This document shows, one piece after another, positions 47,295-55,461 of a stretch of DNA of 64,000 bases (position 1 is its first letter; each line of letters opens with the position of its first letter). The notes under the pieces were generated by a model. The model searched no databases, was not told the origin of the DNA, and was given only the letters and a program-made list of their open reading frames with translations. Both the position numbers and the translations under genes were made by a program. Where the stretch lies: positions 125,490 to 189,489 of the forward strand of contig CADCLU010000001.1 of assembly GCA_902802355.1 (NCBI GenBank), read 5' to 3'. Origin of the DNA: an uncultured Erysipelotrichaceae bacterium (GTDB lineage: Bacteria > Bacillota_I > Bacilli_A > RFN20 > CAG-826).

Positions 47295-47810
47295 TTATCT
47301 CTCCTCAACGGTGTCAGAAAGTGGTTTTTTATCCAAGTGTCTTGGGGATGGTTCGCTCGTGGCTTTTGGATAGCCAAGGGCGAGCATCAAGACCGGTTTG
47401 ATGTTCTCTGGAAGCTCAAAGGTTTCGGAAACGAGTTTTGAGTTGAAGCCTCTGATCCAAAGAGAGTGGATGCCGAGCTCTTCTGCTTCGAACATCATCG
47501 AAGATGCGACGATGCTGGCATCTTGTTCGCCGGAGTTATATCCCTCTTCGCGGGCATTCTTCCAGACGACGTTCTCGTCATAGCAGATCAAAAGAACGAC
47601 CGGAGCTTCATAGGTGTGGGTGAGTTTCGCGGCTTTCCAAAGAGAATCTTCGCTCTTAAGAACATAGATCTTCTGTGGCTGAAGGTTGCAAGCGGTTGGG
47701 GCAACTCTTCCGGCCTCAAGGATTTTCGAAAGCTTCTCTTCCTCGATTGGATGAGATTTCTCGAAGCTACGCTCGGAGTATCTTGCTTTTGCTAGTTCTA
47801 AGAATTCCAT
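47295..47810 (-). CDS. Nitroreductase family FMN protein
   Basis: NAD(P)H-dependent flavin reductase of 171 aa. ARYSERSFEKSHPIEEEKLSKILEAGRVAPTACNLQPQKIYVLK is the classical N-terminal FMN-binding region; MMFEAEELGIHSLWIRGF and ALGYPK complete the fold. I start it at the ATG at 47810, with AAAGGAGGG upstream; the frame is open further 5' without family sequence. Substrate not determinable. Confidence 0.85.
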   Translation of the reverse strand: MEFLELAKARYSERSFEKSHPIEEEKLSKILEAGRVAPTACNLQPQKIYVLKSEDSLWKAAKLTHTYEAPVVLLICYDENVVWKNAREEGYNSGEQDASIVASSMMFEAEELGIHSLWIRGFNSKLVSETFELPENIKPVLMLALGYPKATSEPSPRHLDKKPLSDTVEER

Positions 47811-47920
47811 AATTAACCCTCCTTTGGCCAGTCGGTCCTCTTTTATAAATATAAAACACCTACGAAAATATAATCTCAAAGATGCTCACGCTTGTACACT
47901 CTTACACTCTAAAATTTTGA

Positions 47921-47949
47921 TTGGAGATAGGTGTTCTCTGTTATATACT
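47921..47949 (+). promoter_or_regulatory. Promoter giving a leaderless GTG-start mRNA
   Basis: TTGGAG (47921-47926), 17-bp spacer, TATACT (47944-47949); the GTG at 47957 follows after 7 nt with no ribosome site. Confidence 0.55.
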
Positions 47950-47956
47950 TTGCCAC

Positions 47957-48712
47957 GTGAAAAACGAAGAAGAGAAAAGCGTCGCTAAACACTCAAAGGT
48001 CGGCTTCATAATCGCCCTACTTTTGACATGCGCTGGGGGATTCCTCGAAGCCTATTCCCTTTATTACCGTGGTTTCTGGGGAATGATGATGACTGGCAAC
48101 CTCGTTTATGGCGTTGCCGGTATCGTTGAAGGAACCCCAATCAAAGTTCTAACCTACATCCTGGTTGTCATTCTCTTCACTGTCGGCGTTTTCCTTGCCA
48201 GGCTTATCGAAGACAAAATCGCCAAAAACAACGAAAAGAAATACCATATCATCGAACTTTCGGTCATCGTCGGACTTCTTCTTGTGGTCATGGCTATCCC
48301 AACCATTTTCGACCCAGAGACTAAGAACCCAGACAAATTCGCCTGGCCAAACATCATCTCTAACGGTCTTATCGCCATCATCGGCGGCTTCTTGACCAAG
48401 AGCTTTGCCTCATTTGACGAAGTGCCATACACCGCGACCATGATGACCGCGAATATGGGCCGCCTTGCCATATCAACCTATGACGCAATCTTTGGCGAGG
48501 AGAAGGCCAAGAGCGGTAAAGCCGCCCTCAAATACCTCGTGATCATCCTCTTGTTCGCCGCTTCTGCCATAGGCTGCTACTGCTTCTACTACTTTGTCTA
48601 TAAACACCTTGAGGGCGAAGCGCTTGTCTCTTACTTCCCTAATTTGACCCTTGTGGTTCCATTAATCCTTATAGGAAGTTCGCTCATCATTTCGGCACAG
48701 AAAAAAGAATAA
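47957..48712 (+). CDS. YoaK/DUF1275 family membrane protein
   Basis: A 251 aa integral membrane protein with about six helices. TCAGGFLEAYSLYYRGFWGMMMTGNLV is the DUF1275 signature (Gly-Gly near the start and the TGN motif), and EVPYTATMMTANMGRLAI is the conserved second half. Function of the family is not established. I choose the GTG at 47957 because it sits 7 nt below a good -10 box; an ATG at 47921 would lie upstream of the -10 and could not be transcribed from it. A bidirectional terminator follows. Confidence 0.75.
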   Translation: MKNEEEKSVAKHSKVGFIIALLLTCAGGFLEAYSLYYRGFWGMMMTGNLVYGVAGIVEGTPIKVLTYILVVILFTVGVFLARLIEDKIAKNNEKKYHIIELSVIVGLLLVVMAIPTIFDPETKNPDKFAWPNIISNGLIAIIGGFLTKSFASFDEVPYTATMMTANMGRLAISTYDAIFGEEKAKSGKAALKYLVIILLFAASAIGCYCFYYFVYKHLEGEALVSYFPNLTLVVPLILIGSSLIISAQKKE

Positions 48713-48718
48713 GAAAAA

Positions 48719-48744
48719 GGGCTCAATTGAGCCCTTTCTTTTTT
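48719..48744. terminator. Bidirectional terminator between YoaK-type and lipoprotein genes
   Basis: GGGCTC-AATT-GAGCCC stem with T tracts on both strands. Confidence 0.85.
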
Positions 48745-48751
48745 GTTAACT

Positions 48752-50014
48752 CTATTCGAATGAGCCAAAGGTTCTTACAGCCTCATCCACGCTCATGCCT
48801 TTTTGGCAGACGGCGATGCCGGCTTTCCTGACCTGCTTGTCGGCAGCGTCAAGCAAACCAATATTAGACGGATTGATGATGCGGTTTGCATCGATCTTGC
48901 CGAACGCGGAGTAAACCTCGTCGAATGTCATGTCTTTGCATGGGGTGATCATTCGCTTGGCTTTAGCCATGCGGTTGAGACAAGAAGACGAAATAACGAA
49001 TCTCATGAACTCATTGGCCATGGCTAAGTTCTGGCTCTTCTTGTTAACGGAGAAGCAAAGGTCGACGGTGTTATAGAAATATCCGCCTTTATCGGTCGAT
49101 GGGACTGGGTGGAAGCTATATTTAAATGGGTTGTTGGTGAAGGCCTCGGATTGGCTTTCTCTCTTTTCGGTGCCTGAGACGGTTCCGCCTTTGGCGAGCA
49201 TCATGGCAACGTCGCCGTTATAGAAACGTTTGATCGTCTTGTCGTAATCGTCAGCAATGTTTGTCGTGCACTCTTCAAGATCAACAAAGCCTCTGCTCAT
49301 AAAATCGTGGGCAAGCTCTAAGCTGGCACGCATATGCTCACCGGCAGAAGGCGCCAAGGAGTTGAGCTCATCCACCGCTGTTTTGTTATTGACCAAAGAA
49401 GCACAGAAATGCGGGAAGTAGAGAGGGTACATGACCATGCTTTCATGTCCAAGCATCGGATAGATCTTTGGGCTTGCTTTCTTGAAAGCGTCGCACGCAG
49501 AAATGAGCTCGTTATATGTCTCTGGAATCTTGACGTTGTTCGCCTTGAAGAGGTTCTCGTTGATTAACATTCCGTAGGAAGTCGTGTAGACAGGAAGATA
49601 TGGGACCTTGTTGTTCGAATCATGATAAAGAAGGTCGTCGCGGATGCACGAAAGATCAAAGCCTAGAGACTTGTCGGACAAATCTTCTGTGTATTCGTCG
49701 ATCGCTGAGAAGTCGATGGTTGAGTAGGTGAAGAAGATATCCGGTGGAGTGTCTCCCTTAAGGGAGAGGGAGATGTTCTTCTTGTGGTCTTTGTCGTACT
49801 CGTAGCTCAGCTCAACGTTCGGATAGTACTCGTTAAAATTGTGGAACTCGGCCGTCAAAGCTTCAAAGTTCTCGTAGTGGCCTCTGACAGTTAAGTGGCA
49901 CGCGGTCTCAGTATCGAGTTTGGGGGTAAATTCGCCGTTTTGGTTCTGTCCGCAAGCGTTAAGCGCAAGAAAAGAGAGACCCAATAACGCGAAAACACGG
50001 TTCGTTTTCTTCAT
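48752..50014 (-). CDS. Extracellular solute-binding lipoprotein (ABC-type, family 1)
   Basis: Membrane-anchored sugar-binding-type receptor. From the ATG at 50014 the 420 aa protein begins MKKTNRVFALLGLSFLALNACGQ, a signal peptide with lipobox LNAC. The body shows the family-1 fold: FNEYYPNVELSYEY, DIFFTYSTIDFSAIDEYTEDLSD, TSYGMLINENLFKANNVKIPETYNELISACDAFKK, and NGDVAMMLAKGGTVSGT. No permease or ATPase gene is adjacent. It is divergent, with a 77-bp gap, from the hybrid kinase operon, so it may present a ligand to that sensor. Ligand unknown, probably a carbohydrate. Confidence 0.85.
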   Translation of the reverse strand: MKKTNRVFALLGLSFLALNACGQNQNGEFTPKLDTETACHLTVRGHYENFEALTAEFHNFNEYYPNVELSYEYDKDHKKNISLSLKGDTPPDIFFTYSTIDFSAIDEYTEDLSDKSLGFDLSCIRDDLLYHDSNNKVPYLPVYTTSYGMLINENLFKANNVKIPETYNELISACDAFKKASPKIYPMLGHESMVMYPLYFPHFCASLVNNKTAVDELNSLAPSAGEHMRASLELAHDFMSRGFVDLEECTTNIADDYDKTIKRFYNGDVAMMLAKGGTVSGTEKRESQSEAFTNNPFKYSFHPVPSTDKGGYFYNTVDLCFSVNKKSQNLAMANEFMRFVISSSCLNRMAKAKRMITPCKDMTFDEVYSAFGKIDANRIINPSNIGLLDAADKQVRKAGIAVCQKGMSVDEAVRTFGSFE

Positions 50015-50078
50015 GGAAATATCCTGCCTGTTCTTTAATTCAATTGTATATCGGTTTTCTTCTTCTCTAAAGAAAATG

Positions 50079-50084
50079 TAAAAT
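50079..50084 (+). promoter_or_regulatory. -10 box of the kinase operon (leaderless type)
   Basis: TAAAAT followed by AAGTTAG and the ATG at 50092, a 7-nt gap without a ribosome site. No good -35 is visible; an upstream TTTTCT is a weak candidate. Confidence 0.5.
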
Positions 50085-50091
50085 AAGTTAG

Positions 50092-52275
50092 ATGAATAAG
50101 CCGTCCAAAAGGAAGTTCGCGAATATCGCAATCATTTTGATTAACGTTCTTTTCGTATTGGGACTTCTAATCACTGAGTGGCAATACATACATTTATCGA
50201 ACAACCGCGCCAGAGAGAGCAACCTCGATCTTTTCAATGACACGAACACCGCTTTAGCGAACACCACAAACAACTACTTAACTGGCGAGAGCCATCTTTG
50301 CCGTTCATGGGCCCAGCACCTCAATAACAATGTGCAAACCATGGACGACGCCGTCGATTTCGTGCGTGGATCCATCGTCGATTCAACTATCATGGGCCAC
50401 GTTATCTATAAGAGTGATCTCAAAGGTTTTTCCACACGTGAGAAGGCAGACCAGCCAGGGACATACACAGTCGACTATTCCTCTTTGAGCAACCTCTTCT
50501 CCTCCTACCAAGAAGGAATGAACATCACCCCTTCCTACGTGAACCCAATCAATGGAAGCCGTTCTTTAGCCTTCTATACCGGCATCAAACTTGTCGATCC
50601 TGATGATGCGTCTAAACAAGTTGACGCTTATCTCCTCCGTGTCGTTTTGCTTAATAATTTCAAAACCCGCTGGACATTCCCTTCTGGCTCCTTCAACCAC
50701 TTAGAAGTCGCGATTATCGACAGAGAAGGTTCCTACATCGTTGCCGGTAACTCCTTTACGGGCGCGAGCTTCTTCGGATTCTACGGATCATACAACCCTT
50801 CTTCAGACGCCAAACTAGCAGAAATAAAGAATGAGGTCACGCATAATAGCGGCCACCTCATAATGAAGAACTCCAATAAGGAGGAGTGTTACATCTCCTA
50901 TTCCCAAATCTCCAAAACCGAGAACTGGGATTGGACGATTTTGACCTTGGTTCCTGCCTCTGACATCTTAGATGTCCACGTTAACTGGCTAGTCATTATT
51001 CTCTTAGTTGCTGGCTTAGGCCTTCTCTTTGCTTTTGACGTGGCCGTCTTCCTCGTCCTTAGCAAGAACCTTAAGGAGGCTGCGGATGTCGCTAGCAAAG
51101 CTAGCAAAGCCAAGACGGATTTCTTGAGCACGATGTCTCATGATATCCGTACCCCAATGAACGCGATCGTCGGTTTGACCGCTATCGCCAAAGAAGAGAA
51201 AAACAATCCTCCGTCCACTCAAAAGGCTTTAGGAAAGATAGAACAGGCAAGCGGCCATTTGTTGACCCTCATCAACGATATCCTCGACATTTCCAAGATC
51301 GAAAGCGGAAAGCTCGTCATCAATCCTTTGTCCTTCTCGATCAAAGAACTCTTTGAAGGCCTCTTAAGCGTTTCTCACTCCTCCGCAGAAGCTAAACACA
51401 TCGCTCTCACCTATCATGAGCACGATTTCAAAGAAGACACTCTTTGCACAGATAAGCTTAGGCTTAACCAGATATTCACAAACCTCCTCTCGAACGCGAT
51501 TAAGTACACCGAAGAAGGTGGTTCAGTCGACATCGACACCTGGGAAGAGGAGAGCGAAAAAGAAGGCTGCGTGAAGCTCATCTTCAAGATCAAAGATACC
51601 GGCATCGGCATGTCGAAAGAGTTTGTCGAGAAGATGTATCTTCCGTTCTCACGCGCAACGGATAGCCGCGTCAATTCCATCGAAGGAACTGGCTTAGGCC
51701 TTGCCATCACCAAGCAGATGGTCGATTTAATGGGCGGAACGATCGAATGCGAAAGCGAGCTCGAAAAAGGCACCATATTCGTGGTCACGATTGATATTCC
51801 TGTCGATAAGAAAGTCGCTGATTCCTCTTTAGAGGAACAAGCGTCAAAAGAAGACTCAGACCTTTCAAGCGTCAATGTTTTGGTCGTTGAGGACAATGAG
51901 ATCAACTGGGAAGTCATTTCCACCTTGCTTAGCATGAATGGAATCTCCTCCGAAAGAGCGGAGAACGGAAAAGCCGCCCTTGAGCTTATTGCCGACAAGA
52001 ATAACGAAGGGCGTTACACAATCGTGTTTATGGATATTCAGATGCCAGTCATGAATGGGTTAGATGCAACTAGGGCTATTAGGAAGCTCGATAGCGATTA
52101 CGCTAGGAACGTCCCAATCGTTGCCATGACCGCAGACGCCTTCTCAGAAAACGTCACCGAATGTTTGAACGCAGGCATGAATGGCCATATCGCCAAACCA
52201 ATCGATATCAATCTCGTTCTCACCGAGATAAGAAAAGCCAAAAACGGCCAAGGAGAGACACATGGAAAGCAATAA
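50092..52275 (+). CDS. Hybrid sensor histidine kinase with extracellular sensor domain
   Basis: A 727 aa membrane kinase. Helix 1 is about residues 9-28, an extracellular dCache/PAS-like domain spans about 30-295, helix 2 about 298-324. The HisKA domain has H350 in SHDIRTPMN, the ATPase has the N-box around N468 (NLLSNAIKYT), DTGIGM (502-507) and GTGLGLA (532-538), and a C-terminal receiver (595-715) has D648 in FMDIQMPVMNG. Phosphate should pass H350 to D648 and then to the HPt protein encoded downstream. Overlaps the next gene by 14 bp. Divergent solute-binding lipoprotein is a candidate ligand-presenting partner. Confidence 0.92.
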   Translation: MNKPSKRKFANIAIILINVLFVLGLLITEWQYIHLSNNRARESNLDLFNDTNTALANTTNNYLTGESHLCRSWAQHLNNNVQTMDDAVDFVRGSIVDSTIMGHVIYKSDLKGFSTREKADQPGTYTVDYSSLSNLFSSYQEGMNITPSYVNPINGSRSLAFYTGIKLVDPDDASKQVDAYLLRVVLLNNFKTRWTFPSGSFNHLEVAIIDREGSYIVAGNSFTGASFFGFYGSYNPSSDAKLAEIKNEVTHNSGHLIMKNSNKEECYISYSQISKTENWDWTILTLVPASDILDVHVNWLVIILLVAGLGLLFAFDVAVFLVLSKNLKEAADVASKASKAKTDFLSTMSHDIRTPMNAIVGLTAIAKEEKNNPPSTQKALGKIEQASGHLLTLINDILDISKIESGKLVINPLSFSIKELFEGLLSVSHSSAEAKHIALTYHEHDFKEDTLCTDKLRLNQIFTNLLSNAIKYTEEGGSVDIDTWEEESEKEGCVKLIFKIKDTGIGMSKEFVEKMYLPFSRATDSRVNSIEGTGLGLAITKQMVDLMGGTIECESELEKGTIFVVTIDIPVDKKVADSSLEEQASKEDSDLSSVNVLVVEDNEINWEVISTLLSMNGISSERAENGKAALELIADKNNEGRYTIVFMDIQMPVMNGLDATRAIRKLDSDYARNVPIVAMTADAFSENVTECLNAGMNGHIAKPIDINLVLTEIRKAKNGQGETHGKQ

Positions 52276-53962
52276 GCGTGAAAAGGAAATCCAATCTCGA
52301 CGCACTCTCTTGATTGCGGACGACGATGAAATCAGCGGAGATATCCTAGCCTCTTTCTTTGAAAAAGATTACGACATACTCCGCGCATACACTGGAAGAG
52401 AAACGCTCCAGGTCATCTCCTCACACATTGAGACCATCGATTTGGTTTTGCTCGACATCTATATGCCTGATTTGGATGGCTTCCATGTCCTCAAAGAAAG
52501 ACAAGAAAACCCAGAGATCAAGAAAATCCCTGTCATCGTCATGACTGGCGAAGTCGACATTGAACACGAATGTTTCAAACTTGGGGTCAATGACTTTATC
52601 AAGAAGCCTTTTGAAGATCCTGAGATCATTGTCGCCCGTGTGGAGAGAATGATTGAGCTCTATGAAGACAGAAGCATCATCAAAGAAGTCAAAATCGACC
52701 ACCTCACCAACCTCTACTCCTTTGAGTTCTTTAAGAAATTCTGCCTCCAGTTCGATGCGGCATATCCAAACATCAAAAAGGATATGATCTCCGTCAACGT
52801 CACCCGTTTCCGTTTGATCAATGAATTATACGGAAAAGAGTTTGCCGATGATGTTCTAAGAAACATCGCTGAATATCTCAAAGGCTATGTGAATGAGCAC
52901 AAAGGATTCGCCTACCACCATGGCACAGGCCGCTTCTTGTTATACTGCCCTCACATCGAAAACGATGACCTGTTCGTCAAAGGTTTACTTGCTCACTTGG
53001 AGAAGCTTATCAACCCTTCTAGCGTTCATCTCCATGTCGGAATTTGTCCAAACGTCGACCCGTCTTTAGACAAGGACATCGCTATCGGAAGGGCCGTTAA
53101 TCTTTCCGAAAGAATTCAAGGCGATTCTGAAATATATTGCATTTTTGACGAGGAAATTGAGAAAAAATCCGTTTTTGAAGAGGAACTTATCAATGGTTTC
53201 AAAGAGGCTTTAAAGAGCCATCAATTCAAAGTCTTCTATCAGCCAAAATACAAAATCCAAGGACCGAAGAACATCTTATCTAGCGCTGAGGCCCTTGTCC
53301 GTTGGGAGCATCCAAAATACGGGATGATCTCCCCTGGCGTGTTCATCCCTTTATTTGAGACGAATGGTTTCATTCAGGCTCTTGATTCTTATGTCTTTGA
53401 GGAAGTCGCTAAGCAGCAAGCGAGATGGAAAGAAGAGCTTGGTTTCTATTTGCCAGTCTCCGTGAACGTCTCTAGGGTCGATGTCCATAACCCTAACCTC
53501 GAGAAAGAGATTCTTGAAGCGGTCGATAGCTGTGGCGTTCCTCATGACAAATACTATTTGGAAATCACCGAAAGCGCATATTCGCAAGACAAACAGGAAA
53601 TCCTGGACCTCGTCAATTCCCTAAGGGAGAAAGGCTTCTTCATTGAGGTCGATGACTTTGGAAGCGGCTACTCCTCCTTGAACGTCATATCAGAGCTTCC
53701 GTTTGATGTTCTCAAAATCGATATGGTCTTCATGAAGAAAATTGATGAGCATCCGATGAACAAAGACATCGTTAAGATGGTTTTGGCCTTGTGCAAGAGG
53801 TTTGGTGTTACAAGCGTCGTCGAAGGCGTTGAGACCGAGGAACATTATCGTTTCCTTAAGGAAAATGGTTGCGATGTCGTGCAGGGATACTATTTCTCAA
53901 GGCCTCTCCCATTAAAAGACTTCACCGAACTACTTAAGAAGGAGACCCAAGATGAGCGTTAA
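52262..53962 (+). CDS. Response regulator with degenerate GGDEF and EAL c-di-GMP phosphodiesterase
   Basis: A 566 aa cytoplasmic effector. REC domain 15-135 with phospho-acceptor D65 (LLDIYMPDLDG). A GGDEF domain (about 145-305) has lost its active site: GGDEF is GTGRF at 221-225, so it cannot make c-di-GMP but might bind GTP. The EAL domain (about 312-560) keeps EALVRW (343-348), the metal-binding Asn in VSVNVSR, LEITES, DDFGSGYSS, KID, EGVE and QGYYF, so it should hydrolyse c-di-GMP. It overlaps the kinase upstream and the HPt gene downstream, indicating phosphorelay control of c-di-GMP levels. Confidence 0.9.
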   Translation: MESNKREKEIQSRRTLLIADDDEISGDILASFFEKDYDILRAYTGRETLQVISSHIETIDLVLLDIYMPDLDGFHVLKERQENPEIKKIPVIVMTGEVDIEHECFKLGVNDFIKKPFEDPEIIVARVERMIELYEDRSIIKEVKIDHLTNLYSFEFFKKFCLQFDAAYPNIKKDMISVNVTRFRLINELYGKEFADDVLRNIAEYLKGYVNEHKGFAYHHGTGRFLLYCPHIENDDLFVKGLLAHLEKLINPSSVHLHVGICPNVDPSLDKDIAIGRAVNLSERIQGDSEIYCIFDEEIEKKSVFEEELINGFKEALKSHQFKVFYQPKYKIQGPKNILSSAEALVRWEHPKYGMISPGVFIPLFETNGFIQALDSYVFEEVAKQQARWKEELGFYLPVSVNVSRVDVHNPNLEKEILEAVDSCGVPHDKYYLEITESAYSQDKQEILDLVNSLREKGFFIEVDDFGSGYSSLNVISELPFDVLKIDMVFMKKIDEHPMNKDIVKMVLALCKRFGVTSVVEGVETEEHYRFLKENGCDVVQGYYFSRPLPLKDFTELLKKETQDER

Positions 53963-54299
53963 AGAATTCTACGCCGCGATCGGTGGCGACTACGATAGAG
54001 CTCTTCAGATGTTGATGAACGACGTTTTCATCATTAAGCTTCTCAAGAAATTCGCTGAAGGCACCTACTATGACGAATTAAAAAAGGCTCGAGAAGACGA
54101 AGACATAACTCATACGTTCGCAATAACCCACACGCTTAAAGGCGTTGCGGGTAACCTCTCCCTCTCCCCTATCTACGAGAAGGCAAGCGCGATCTGCGAA
54201 GCGACCCGTAACAAAAAAGACGGAGTGGATGTCTCTAGAGAGATGGATGATCTCATCGAGACAACTTTGTCCGCCATTAAGAAAATCAAAGAATTATAA
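53952..54299 (+). CDS. Histidine phosphotransfer (HPt) protein
   Basis: A 115 aa four-helix-bundle phosphotransfer protein. The acceptor is H60 in ITHTLKGVAGNL, the classic HxLKG motif. It overlaps the stop of the REC-EAL gene and should shuttle phosphate between the kinase receiver (D648) and the REC-EAL protein (D65). Stand-alone HPt proteins encoded beside both partners are a clear sign of a dedicated four-step relay. Followed by a strong terminator. Confidence 0.9.
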   Translation: MSVKEFYAAIGGDYDRALQMLMNDVFIIKLLKKFAEGTYYDELKKAREDEDITHTFAITHTLKGVAGNLSLSPIYEKASAICEATRNKKDGVDVSREMDDLIETTLSAIKKIKEL

Positions 54300-54301
54300 A
54301 A

Positions 54302-54337
54302 GGGCGTATCTCAAATTGGGAATACGCCCTATTTTTT
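54302..54337 (+). terminator. Terminator of the phosphorelay operon
   Basis: GGGCGTAT/ATACGCCC 8-bp stem, 12-nt loop, then TATTTTTT. Confidence 0.85.
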
Positions 54338-54345
54338 AATACATT

Positions 54346-55401
54346 TTACTTAAGTAAATCGTTTTCGACGATGATCTTCGCATATTCCATGCCAAGCTGG
54401 AACATGTCTTTTGCCCAGTAGTGTTGTCCACCAACGCCACCATGGTCGACGCCGCTTGAGTTTTCGTTGACTTGAAGCTTTAATCCACCCTCATATTGCC
54501 AGGAAGAATTGATGATGAAATTCATGTCGCTTTCTTCGCTGATTTGGGTTTTTGCTTCGTTCAAAAGTTTGATGTCGCCGACGGTAACGCCCGATGGGAG
54601 GGAAGCGGAATCAGAATCGCCTTTATCGAAGATGTAGCAGTCGATGAGAGCAATCTTGTTGCCGTCTTCTTCTGGAGCGTATTCGCTGAAATCGTCTCTG
54701 AATTGACCAAGAAGTCTATCGAAACGTTCTTTGTATTTGGAAGAAGCGCTTCTTTGGGCATCGTTTTCACCTTGGTGCCATAAGAAGCCTTTGATGGTTG
54801 GCTTTCTGCCTTCTTTTTTCTCAATGAGTTTGAGGTTGTTCTCAACAAACACCTTAAGGTGATCTTTATAAAGGTTCGTGTCCGCGGTTAAATCCCAGCT
54901 TTGACCAAAGCCACCTGCGCCAAGACCACTACCGCCGAAAGCGGATTTGATGAAATAAATTGGAGCTTCCTCGCTGGCGTGATCTTTTAAGACGTAGGCA
55001 GCGCCGACTTCTGGACCAAACTGTTTTTCGTCGGCACCCATTCCTAAAACGGTGTCTAAGAATAAGCCAGCCATTTTGTCTTCTTTGTTTGAACCGCGTG
55101 TGTTGTTCATGTTGAAGGCAGGTCCGCCATAGAAGCTTGTCTGAACTTCAGGGATACCGTCATAGCAGCACTGCGCATCAGTAATGCCGAGTTCCTCTAA
55201 GCCTTCAGCAAGATAACCATGTCCATCATCAAACTGGGTGTTGCCTTCCATGTTTGATTGTCCAGACAAGATGAAAACGTTGATTGGTTTCTCGCCTTCT
55301 TCAATTGATGCCGGTTTGGAAGAGGTTTGTGGCTGTTGGCCTGTACATGCGCCTAGGCAAAGCAAAGCGCCTAAACCTAAAGCAAAAGGAAATTTTTTCA
55401 T
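54346..55401 (-). CDS. Sialate O-acetylesterase-like (SASA domain) lipoprotein
   Basis: A surface lipoprotein of 351 aa: signal peptide and lipobox LGAC with C19. The SGNH-type SASA esterase domain has the nucleophile S49 in LSGQSNMEG, the block FLWHQGENDAQR, and the C-terminal HxxxH-like region DHGGVGGQHYW providing the base. Related enzymes remove acetyl groups from sialic acid or xylan. GGAG precedes the ATG, with TATAAT further up. It converges on the phosphorelay operon. The natural substrate, probably an acetylated host or plant glycan, is inferred. Confidence 0.85.
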   Translation of the reverse strand: MKKFPFALGLGALLCLGACTGQQPQTSSKPASIEEGEKPINVFILSGQSNMEGNTQFDDGHGYLAEGLEELGITDAQCCYDGIPEVQTSFYGGPAFNMNNTRGSNKEDKMAGLFLDTVLGMGADEKQFGPEVGAAYVLKDHASEEAPIYFIKSAFGGSGLGAGGFGQSWDLTADTNLYKDHLKVFVENNLKLIEKKEGRKPTIKGFLWHQGENDAQRSASSKYKERFDRLLGQFRDDFSEYAPEEDGNKIALIDCYIFDKGDSDSASLPSGVTVGDIKLLNEAKTQISEESDMNFIINSSWQYEGGLKLQVNENSSGVDHGGVGGQHYWAKDMFQLGMEYAKIIVENDLLK

Positions 55402-55461
55402 AAGGTTTCTCCAAAATTTACCTAAATTATAGGGAGGCGTTTTTAGGAATGATACACAAAG

